A DNA stretch of 64,000 nucleotides. Origin: JARRPM01 sp963792815. Its GTDB lineage: Bacteria > Pseudomonadota > Gammaproteobacteria > Pseudomonadales > Halieaceae. The notes beneath the pieces are model-generated. The model had not been told where the DNA came from and did not search any database. It was given only the letters and a program-made list of their open reading frames with translations. Position 1 is the stretch's first letter, and each line of letters begins with the position of its first letter. This document shows, piece after piece, positions 16,465 through 23,789 of this stretch. Made by a program: the position numbers and the translations under genes. Location of the stretch: NCBI GenBank assembly GCA_963792815.1, contig CAWBXR010000004.1, positions 124,001 to 188,000 on the forward strand. Direction: 5' to 3'.

Positions 16465-17202
16465 GTGAACACTAAAATACTACTGCAATTCCATCTTCTG
16501 CTCTATATTTTTATTATTCCGACCCAGGCCGTCGCCCAGGAAGTCGAGTGGGATTTAAGCGCAAGTGACGTGGGAGTGGGTACGGGTTCCCCCCGGGCTA
16601 AATTGCATGTCGTAGGGAAGGGCGTTGGCGGAGTATTACCCGATACTGAAAGAGTGTTCTTACTTGAATCCAGTCTTGCCCCAGAACAGGTTTTTCAGAA
16701 TACAACGTCGAACGCGATATGGTATTTCGCGATGGTAAGCAACGACGACTTCAAAATCTCTTTTGATGGCACAGGGAAGGTAGAGGCGCGATTCAAGCCC
16801 AATGGAAACCTGATAATAGCCGGCAATCTGTCCCAGAATTCAGATGTAAACAGCAAAAAAAATATCCTCGAATTGGACAGTAAAGACATTCTTGAAAGGG
16901 TAGTCGGCCTTCCTGTTTCGTCCTGGGAGTACAAAGCTGATTCTGGTGTCAGGCACGTCGGGCCCATGGCTCAGGACTTTTACGAGGCGTTCGGTCTTGG
17001 AGAGTCGCCAACAACCATATCCACTATCGATACTGGTGGTGTAGCGCTGGCTGCGATTAAGGGTTTGAAGCAGGAAAAGGACAGTCAGATAGAGCAACTC
17101 AAGGTTGAAAACAACGTGTTGCGCTCCAAGTTAGAGCAGAATGAAAGTCGGATGGTTGCCCTCGAAGCAGCACTCACGGAAATTCTTAATCGCGAACATT
17201 AA
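16465..17202 (+). CDS. Secreted protein with S74 intramolecular chaperone domain
   Basis: An intact 245-residue paralogue of the preceding gene. Residues 1-24 form a signal peptide ending AVA; a single fibre-type repeat (GVGTGSPRAKLHV, 37-49) follows. An unassigned beta segment comes next, then the S74 domain with S126 and K131 in NSDVNSKKN, GPMAQDFYEAFGLGES, and a C-terminal coiled coil (about 205-242). In phage tailspikes and MYRF this domain trimerises its host protein and then cuts itself off. It lacks the long N-terminal beta region of its neighbour. GTG 16465 is supported by AGGAAGG six to eight bases upstream. There are no phage genes nearby, so a cell-surface or matrix fibre is likely. 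Confidence 0.82.
   Translation: MNTKILLQFHLLLYIFIIPTQAVAQEVEWDLSASDVGVGTGSPRAKLHVVGKGVGGVLPDTERVFLLESSLAPEQVFQNTTSNAIWYFAMVSNDDFKISFDGTGKVEARFKPNGNLIIAGNLSQNSDVNSKKNILELDSKDILERVVGLPVSSWEYKADSGVRHVGPMAQDFYEAFGLGESPTTISTIDTGGVALAAIKGLKQEKDSQIEQLKVENNVLRSKLEQNESRMVALEAALTEILNREH
16720..17099 (+). repeat. Direct repeat, copy 2 (S74 coding region)
   Basis: Partner of 15781-16160. Differences are mostly single third-position changes, so the copies diverged under protein-level constraint. Upstream of 16720 the two genes are much less alike in DNA, placing the boundary of conversion or stronger selection near the TGGTATTTCGCGATGGTAAG segment. Confidence 0.8.
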
Positions 17203-17272
17203 GCAATTCTCTCGAGCCAGGGGTATTATTCAGCCCACCCGGTGAGTTCCCCCAACATCGCTATTGAAATAT

Positions 17273-18664
17273 TTAGTACGCGTTTTTGTGAACAAAACCT
17301 TTAAAAATAGTTAGCGAAATAATTTTCAGGTCCAACCAGAGAGACCAGTTGTCTATGTAGTACAGGTCATGCTCAATGCGTTTCGTTAGATCGGTGTCGC
17401 CTCGCCAGCCGTTCACTTGCGCCCAGCCTGTGATGCCAGCTTTTACCATATGTTTTTGCATATAACTTGGAATTTTGTCTTTTAGTTGATGGACAAAAAT
17501 CGGCCGTTCTGGTCTCGGACCAACTATGGACATGTCTCCCTTCAATACATTCCAGAACTGCGGCAGTTCATCCAGCGAGGTGCGTCGCAGAAACCCCCCC
17601 ACACTGGTTGCTCGGTTCTCCCCATTTACAGCCCAGACTGGACCAGTATTCAACTCAGTATCTACAGGCATTGTCCTGAACTTGTACATTGTAAATTCTT
17701 TGCCATTCCAGCTAAGACGATTTTGTTTATAGAATACCGGACCGGAACTGGTGAGCTTTATCGCAATCGCGATACAGATTAGAACCGGGCTCGCCAATAG
17801 CAAAATCAAAGCCGAGATAAACTTGTCCTCGATGGCCTTAATCCAGAAGTTGACGCCATCCATTGGGGTAACCGAGAGATTTATAACCGGCATCCCCGCG
17901 ATAGAACTTATCGAATGATTTATCAGGCGAAAAGACAAGAAATCCGGCACCAATCTGATATCTGCGGTGACGTTCTTGAGTTGTTCCATTATGTACTCAA
18001 TACGGTCAGCATCCCGAAACGGCATGGCTATCCATACCTGGTCGATTTGATGGTTTTCCAAATAATCACGGGCCTCTGGAAAACGACCGTAATAAATTGT
18101 CGCAGAAATTCCATCCTTTTCCTCCTCGTCGGAAAAATAGGCTGCTACATTGAAGCCACTCTCGGGGGACCCCTGTATATTTTTCAGGACCTGGCCACCT
18201 GTATCACCTGAAGAAATAATCGCTATGTGGCGTAAATTGAAGCCGTGAGACCGCATGTAACGCAATACCCGGCGGAGAAAATAGCGCATTATCAACAGGG
18301 AGATCGCACCAAAGGTATACCACATGACTAGCCATGCCCGGGAAAAGTCCTCGGATGTCTTGGTAATAACGCTTAGAAAAACCTGTATGGAAAAAACAGT
18401 TGTCCAGGCCAATAGCAGGGCAGCCATTTCCTGAATGTAATCTATCCCACGCCAAGTCCGGTAAAGGGAATATGCATGAAAAACAAGCATTACCAAGAGC
18501 ACAGATAAAAGCATTGCCACTTGATAATGTGGTGGTGAAGGCTGGGTGTCGAAAACCAGATAATAGGCCACAAAACAGCAAAGCATTGAAACCAGAACAT
18601 CCAGCAATCGCATCACCCAGAGGAGGGTGTTGGAGTGTTCTCTTAGATATCCGTGTTGATACAT
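17273..18664 (-). CDS. Undecaprenyl-phosphate sugar phosphotransferase (WbaP/WcaJ-like)
   Basis: A 463-residue polytopic initiating enzyme for polysaccharide assembly. Residues 1-125 hold four to five transmembrane helices. A Rossmann-like domain follows (RHIAIISSGDTGGQVLKNIQ), then a re-entrant hydrophobic helix, and the bacterial sugar-transferase domain with KQNRLSWNGKEFTMYKFRTM, GFLRRTSLDELPQFWNVLKG and VGPRPERP. It transfers a hexose-1-phosphate from a UDP-sugar to undecaprenyl phosphate at the inner membrane, the first step of the repeat unit. Its sugar (glucose or galactose) cannot be told. It converges with the S74 genes and diverges from the sulfatase. Together with the ABC exporter it indicates lipid-linked synthesis. 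Confidence 0.92.
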   Translation of the reverse strand: MYQHGYLREHSNTLLWVMRLLDVLVSMLCCFVAYYLVFDTQPSPPHYQVAMLLSVLLVMLVFHAYSLYRTWRGIDYIQEMAALLLAWTTVFSIQVFLSVITKTSEDFSRAWLVMWYTFGAISLLIMRYFLRRVLRYMRSHGFNLRHIAIISSGDTGGQVLKNIQGSPESGFNVAAYFSDEEEKDGISATIYYGRFPEARDYLENHQIDQVWIAMPFRDADRIEYIMEQLKNVTADIRLVPDFLSFRLINHSISSIAGMPVINLSVTPMDGVNFWIKAIEDKFISALILLLASPVLICIAIAIKLTSSGPVFYKQNRLSWNGKEFTMYKFRTMPVDTELNTGPVWAVNGENRATSVGGFLRRTSLDELPQFWNVLKGDMSIVGPRPERPIFVHQLKDKIPSYMQKHMVKAGITGWAQVNGWRGDTDLTKRIEHDLYYIDNWSLWLDLKIISLTIFKGFVHKNAY

Positions 18665-18977
18665 TCCCTGGCTTACCTGATGAATCTTGAGAAAGGATTA
18701 TGTTGATTTGCACCTGGAGCTGGGGCCCCATGATGGCCAGATTATGCAGCAGATCGTGGCTTTCTGCAGGCCTTTGTTACCCCTTTGCTTGTCATCGACT
18801 GCAATAGTCTCCTAGTGTGATCGCTTGTCCAGCAGGGGGTGTTTGCTGTTACGGATCAGGGGAGCGGGCCAAGACCGGCATTGGCAGGTGAATATACTCC
18901 CAGTCAAGGATTCAGGTGACAATTAATTGTTACCCTCTTACTATCTCTTCTATTTATTGCGTACTTAGAGGGCCACG
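18665..18977. promoter_or_regulatory. Divergent intergenic region with perfect palindrome ACAATTAATTGT
   Basis: This 313-bp gene-free stretch separates the initiating transferase and the sulfatase. ACAATTAATTGT at 18919-18930 is fully self-complementary and lies 48-59 bases before the sulfatase start, just upstream of a T-rich segment that could hold a -10 box. It is a candidate operator; the regulator is unknown. Confidence 0.4.
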
Positions 18978-20405
18978 ATGAGATACGTGAGAGTTCTGAT
19001 TTTTCCGCTTATCCTTTGCCTCCTGGCGGCCTGTAGCGAAAAAATCGATAGACCAAATATTGTACTGATCCTGGCCGACGACCTGGGATACGGCGATGTC
19101 GGCTTTAATGGCAGCCGTGACATACCGACACCCAATATCGATTCTATCGCAGCCCAGGGTGTCCGTTTCGTCAATGGGTACTCGTCGCATCCCTTTTGTA
19201 GCCCGATGCGAGCCGGTTTGATGACCGGTCGATATCAGCATCGATTCGGATACGTAAACAACGTGCCTTTCGACCCTCACAATGATCTGATGGGGTTGCC
19301 GGCATCCGAGCTGACCATAGCCAGGCGCTTGCAGGAAGCCGGGTACCAGACCGGTATGGTTGGGAAGTGGCATCTGGGCGCCGCGTCTGAGTATCACCCG
19401 CTTAATCGCGGGTTTGATTTCTTCTATGGCTTTCTCGGCGGCGGCCATGACTATTTTACCGTCGATACCAGGAAGCCACTGAAGGAGGGCTACTATTCAG
19501 CGCTTGACGACAATGGCAGCCCTGTAGCATTCGACGGCTATTTGACCAAGGTTCTGACAGATCAGGCCATCCGGTTCATCCGGGGGACAGATGATCGCCC
19601 CTGGTTTTTATACGTATCATACAATGCCCCACACGAGCCCTTACAGGCACCAAAAGATAAAATCGCAGAGTTTTCCTCGATTAAAGACAATAAAAGACGG
19701 GTTTACGCTGCCATGGTCTCGTCGATGGATGATCAGATCGGACGACTGCTTCGTAAAATCGACGAAACCGGAGAACTGGATAATACGCTGGTCGTGTTTC
19801 TCAGTGACAATGGAGGTCCCGAACTGGCAAACGGATCAGACAATGGACCGCTGCGCGGCGGGAAAGGGGATGTCTATGAGGGCGGCATTCACGTGCCTTT
19901 CGTTATGCAGATGCCTGGAACTTTACCGCGGGGACTGGTCTACGAGTCGCCTGTGATCTCGCTGGACGTGTCACAGACGGTACTTGAACTTGCCGGGATA
20001 CCTCGTGATGAATTTGCCGATGGAGTCAACCTGTTCCCCTTTGTCATGGGTGAAAATAAGTCAGTGCCACACGATGCGCTGTTCTGGAGGACTGTTCACG
20101 ATGGGCAGTGGGCGGTGCGTCGAGGTGATGACAAGTTGGTTATTTTGCGAGGAGAGGAGTCCCTATACGACCTGGGATCTGACCTGGAAGAATCGACTGA
20201 TGTTGCGGTGTTGAAACCCCAGGTTGTGGATGAATCAAAAGCGCTACTGAATCATTGGGCGAAGGCCAATAAGCCAGCCATCTTTCCCGGATATGGCTAT
20301 TACCACGAGTTACTTGGGCAATTTAGCCGCAAGGTCCGCGCCGATACCGAGGCAAGTGATCAGTCGGTTTCATTCGGCAAGAATATTGATGAGACAAAAC
20401 AGTGA
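18978..20405 (+). CDS. Type I sulfatase, lipoprotein
   Basis: A 475-residue sulfatase of the alkaline phosphatase superfamily. The N-terminus is a lipoprotein signal with lipobox LAAC (C19). The calcium ligands appear in ADD (D34/D35), and the active-site signature CSPMRAGLMTGR begins at C74, which must be converted to formylglycine by a maturase not seen in the window. Further motifs are GKWHLG, HEPLQAP and SDNGGPE. It should cleave sulfate esters outside the cytoplasm, probably from a carbohydrate. Its place among polysaccharide genes beside sulfotransferases suggests trimming of the cell's own sulfated glycan; scavenging of algal glycans is the alternative. The methyltransferase start overlaps its stop by four bases. 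Confidence 0.9.
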   Translation: MRYVRVLIFPLILCLLAACSEKIDRPNIVLILADDLGYGDVGFNGSRDIPTPNIDSIAAQGVRFVNGYSSHPFCSPMRAGLMTGRYQHRFGYVNNVPFDPHNDLMGLPASELTIARRLQEAGYQTGMVGKWHLGAASEYHPLNRGFDFFYGFLGGGHDYFTVDTRKPLKEGYYSALDDNGSPVAFDGYLTKVLTDQAIRFIRGTDDRPWFLYVSYNAPHEPLQAPKDKIAEFSSIKDNKRRVYAAMVSSMDDQIGRLLRKIDETGELDNTLVVFLSDNGGPELANGSDNGPLRGGKGDVYEGGIHVPFVMQMPGTLPRGLVYESPVISLDVSQTVLELAGIPRDEFADGVNLFPFVMGENKSVPHDALFWRTVHDGQWAVRRGDDKLVILRGEESLYDLGSDLEESTDVAVLKPQVVDESKALLNHWAKANKPAIFPGYGYYHELLGQFSRKVRADTEASDQSVSFGKNIDETKQ

Positions 20406-21430
20406 CTGATTTAATCAAACAGGCCGTGTACAAGTTGCTTTCTCGGCTGAAGCCCCATCACTGGGAAAAAATATTCAAGGTAATCATGCACAGTCTTGGG
20501 CAGGAAAAAGTACAGGAGTTGGCCGGCGTTCCTCCAGCTTTGTTCAAGGTGCCACCTGGTCATTTCTACTCGTGTTTCCCCGACATTGCCATGGTTGAAT
20601 CCCGGTGGGACCGGATATTCGGCGAGCCGGCCAATGGTTTACTCGGAGTTTCCGAGAATTTTGATGTACAGCTGGAACTTGCGGCCAGTTTGGAAAAATA
20701 TATTGCAAGCTTTCCTTATAAGCTCTCTCCGAACGGAGATGAAATTTCTTGCACTTATGAGGGACGACCGCTTCGCTATCGCTGCTTCGAGGGCAACACC
20801 ACCTTTCATCTTGATGCTGTGATACTGCAGGCGATGCTACGTTCTTTGAAGCCGCAGCGTGTCATCGAAATCGGCAGCGGATATTCGTCGGCGATTATGC
20901 TGGATATAAGGGAAATGGAAGGGTGGGGGAATCAGGAACTAACTTTTGTCGAACCCTATTCGCAAGACTACTTCTTCCCGCTTCTGCGGCCGGAGGACAG
21001 GGATACTATTCGCATCATCGAACAACCTCTGTGGGAAGTTGATCGCGCAGAGTTTGAGTCCCTTGGCTCCGGAGACCTGTTGTTCATCGATTCCAGTCAC
21101 GTCGCCAAGATCGGTAGCGATGTCTACGATTATCTCTTCAATGTACTGCCGTTATTAAAATCGGGCGTGCTCATTCACATTCACGATATTACGTCCTATT
21201 TTGAAGTTGCACCCAACTGGTTTACCAATGGCTGGTATTGGAACGAGGGCGCTTTCTTGCGGGCATTTTTGATGTACAACGATTCATTTGAAATCATATT
21301 CCACTCGAGTTTACTGCGTGAGAAATTTCCCAAAGCTGCCGGGATAAGCACGCTGAATGAATTGGCACGGTATACCTTTAACCAGGATAAGTGGCGCTGG
21401 GCGAATTCGATTTATCTGCGGAGAAAATAA
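20402..21430 (+). CDS. Class I SAM-dependent methyltransferase-like protein
   Basis: A 342-residue soluble protein. Residues about 145-255 have a Rossmann methyltransferase core: motif I VIEIGSGYSSAIML, an acidic end of strand 2 in LTFVEPYS, and DLLFIDSSHVAKIGSDVYDY, resembling the Methyltransf_24 group. The first 140 residues and the last 80 (Trp/Phe-rich, HIHDITSYFEVAPNWFTNGW) are not assigned. It may methylate a sugar of the exported glycan; that is inferred from position. The GTG start at 20402 overlaps the sulfatase stop as GTGA, pointing to coupled translation of the two. Confidence 0.72.
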   Translation: MTDLIKQAVYKLLSRLKPHHWEKIFKVIMHSLGQEKVQELAGVPPALFKVPPGHFYSCFPDIAMVESRWDRIFGEPANGLLGVSENFDVQLELAASLEKYIASFPYKLSPNGDEISCTYEGRPLRYRCFEGNTTFHLDAVILQAMLRSLKPQRVIEIGSGYSSAIMLDIREMEGWGNQELTFVEPYSQDYFFPLLRPEDRDTIRIIEQPLWEVDRAEFESLGSGDLLFIDSSHVAKIGSDVYDYLFNVLPLLKSGVLIHIHDITSYFEVAPNWFTNGWYWNEGAFLRAFLMYNDSFEIIFHSSLLREKFPKAAGISTLNELARYTFNQDKWRWANSIYLRRK

Positions 21431-21537
21431 TCGCTGAGGAACGCTGTAAGGCGAGTCGCTATATCGAGAGGCGTATATAGCTGTAATAAACTGGTACGTG
21501 TGCCTGATAAGAGCTGTCAAAGAATTAGGCGTAAAAA

Positions 21538-22500
21538 CTAGCCTTTTGCCAAAGCGACAACCTGATCGTGGGTGATAGAATTATCCTGCAGCAACCCGTG
21601 CAAAATAGCTTTGGCAGTCAAATACAGAAAAGCCCTTCTCTCGTGAGATTTATAATGCCTGACTGCCAGAACGTACTTTGGGATCTTCACAAGTAAGACA
21701 AATGGGTAGAAGTAACCCGAGGCGACCCGGTACATTTCGATGCTGTTTCTGTAGGTATAATACGCTTTCCAGAGAGGGTGATATACGCCCTTCTGATCTA
21801 CTAGTGTCTGGCAGTCGTGACTGAAGGCAATGGTTGGTACGAACCAATGCCGGAATCCGGCCTTTCGAATCTCCAAAACGTAAATGATATCGTCTGCATA
21901 GAGAAAAAGTTCTTTGCGCGGTAGGCCTATCAATTGATCACGAATTAGCGACAAGCGAACAAAGCAACCAACAAAAGAAGATGCATCGATGTCGACTGGT
22001 GTATTCATCTGGTAATAATCGTCTTTGATATGGAAGCCGACACGCCCTTTTGTAAAAGCGGCCAGGAATGCGCGCAAATGCCAAAACGGGTTTCTGCTAG
22101 GCCTGTTCATCTCGCTGATTCTTCCATCCGGTAGATAGACGGCAGCGGCCAGGCTTCCGACCTCGGCAGGAATATCCAGGGAATGGAAAGTACCTGCCAG
22201 ATCTCCCTCTGGGTGGGCATCATCATCGAAACAGACCAGCCAGTCTGCTTCCGGCAGTTGATCGCTGACATAACTGAATCCCCTGTGAAATCCCCCGGCC
22301 CCACCTTCGTTGATCTGATTGTGTATAGTTACGAGATTGTCGTGGGTAAGAGTGTCAAGCCATTCGCGTGTGCCGTCGGTAGAGCAGTTATTTACGATGA
22401 CAATTTTGTAGAAAGCGCTTTTGGAAGTGTGCGCAAGCGATAGTTTCAGTTTCTCTAGTCGATTAAAAGTTACGATAACCGCTACAAGCTTTCCGTTCAT
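21538..22500 (-). CDS. GT2 glycosyltransferase, galactofuranosyltransferase-like
   Basis: A 320-residue GT-A enzyme. The N-terminus has AVIVTFNRLEKL, the nucleotide region VNNCSTDGTREWL, then a glycine-rich NEGGAGGFHRG and metal motif FDDDAHPEGD. The C-terminal half holds YADDIIYVLEIRKAG and HPLWKAYYTYRNSIEMYR. GGAGG plus DDDA and the YYxxRN motif are typical of galactofuranosyltransferases of the GlfT/WbbI type. The gene lies seven bases after UDP-galactopyranose mutase on the same strand, which supplies UDP-Galf, so transfer of galactofuranose is the best guess. ATG 22500 is preferred to the TTG at 22524, which would overlap the preceding gene. Confidence 0.83.
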   Translation of the reverse strand: MNGKLVAVIVTFNRLEKLKLSLAHTSKSAFYKIVIVNNCSTDGTREWLDTLTHDNLVTIHNQINEGGAGGFHRGFSYVSDQLPEADWLVCFDDDAHPEGDLAGTFHSLDIPAEVGSLAAAVYLPDGRISEMNRPSRNPFWHLRAFLAAFTKGRVGFHIKDDYYQMNTPVDIDASSFVGCFVRLSLIRDQLIGLPRKELFLYADDIIYVLEIRKAGFRHWFVPTIAFSHDCQTLVDQKGVYHPLWKAYYTYRNSIEMYRVASGYFYPFVLLVKIPKYVLAVRHYKSHERRAFLYLTAKAILHGLLQDNSITHDQVVALAKG

Positions 22501-22507
22501 GGTCTGA

Positions 22508-23656
22508 CTAGATCGGCTCGACAAAGAAGGCAGGAACTGGCTGATCGGTGCCTTTTAGAGTCAGGAAGCGTTTCGCCGCTTCCAATGCCTCGGCGACCGT
22601 CACGTCCATGTCGAGATATCGGTAGGTCCCCAGTCGTCCAACAAACGACACATTAGCTTCCATTTTTGCGATATCCACGTAGCGCTTCAGCAACTCCTGC
22701 TCTGCCACCAGGCGGATGGGGTAGTAGGGTATGTCGTCATCCCCACATTCCCTGCTGTACTCAGCAAAGCAGATAGTTTTTTGATGATCCTCCCAGGGAG
22801 AGAAATATTTGTGCTCGCTGATACGTGTATAAGGCACAGTCTCATCGCCGTAGTTCATTACAGCGCAACCCTGATAATCGCCCTCCGCGCGAATTTCCTG
22901 GAAATCCAGCGTGCGATAGCCAAGCCTGCCCAGGTTGAAGCCGTAGTAACCATCGATAGAACCGCTATAGAAAGTATGCTCATACTCACTCGTCTGCTCG
23001 CGGCTAAAACGGGTATCCAAATACACACTAATAGAACTATGCGACAGAATACTTTGTATCATGGCTGTGTAACCGTTTTTCGGCATACCCTGGTAGCGAT
23101 GAAAAAAGTAATTATCGTCATAATTGAAGCGCACCGGCAGGCGCTTGAGAATGCTAGCGGGGAGCAGTTATGGTGAACATCCCCACTGCTTTTCGGTATA
23201 CCCCTTCAAAAATGCCTTATAGAGCTCGGGGCCGACAAACCCCAGAGCCTGCTCCTCAAACGTTTGGGGGTAATCAATTGACTGGTCCGAAAGTGATGTG
23301 ATGTGAGCTTTTGCTTCACTCGGCGAGAATGTTTTGCCAAAAAACTGATTGATAGTATGCAAGTTGATGGGAAGGGAAAATACCTGGCCCTGTGTGGTTG
23401 TTTTTACCCTGTTAGTGTAGGGCATAAACTCAGCAAATTGGTTCAGGTATCTCCATACAATCTGGTTATCAGTATGGAAAATATGTGGTCCATATCGATG
23501 AACCATCACGCCTGACTCCTCGTCTCTTTCGGTGTGGCAGTTGCCCGCCACATGAGAGCGAGCGTCAATCACGTCAATTTTATATCCGGCCTCGGCCAGC
23601 TCACGGGCTATTACCGCACCCGAAAACCCGGCGCCCACGACGGCAATTTTAGTCAT
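22508..23656 (-). pseudogene. glf: UDP-galactopyranose mutase with in-frame TAA
   Basis: The reverse strand encodes a UDP-galactopyranose mutase of 382 codons, interrupted once. The N-terminal FAD site reads VVGAGFSGAVIARELAEAGY; then RYGPHIFHTDN and GYTEKQWGCSP. Codon 163 is TAA (23168-23170), and the same frame continues with LLPASILKRLPVRFNYDDNY, the normal continuation, through GRLGTYRYLDMD to the end. Alignment by eye to the usual KQWG-DP-x-x-LPASI segment shows no missing or extra codon, so a single substitution (for example from AAA or GAA) explains the stop. The enzyme converts UDP-Galp to UDP-Galf. Either it is inactivated here, or the base is miscalled. Confidence 0.9.
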
Positions 23657-23789
23657 ACTTATCCTACCGAGCGCTATTCAATCTGTAAGGTGAACTATGA
23701 GGACATTTTTTTTCATTCGCTGTACGTTGTCCGAGAGATGTTCCAATTGGGGTGGGTATAAATGCTTTCCTGGCTACATGCTCTGCAGC

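Noticed and set aside
14703..17202. Prophage remnant, suggested by tail-fibre-like S74 domains
   Set aside because: No capsid, terminase, tail, integrase or lysis gene is nearby, and the proteins carry signal peptides.
23168..23170. Stop-codon recoding (selenocysteine or pyrrolysine) in glf
   Set aside because: The codon is TAA, not TGA or TAG, and no recoding hairpin is seen.
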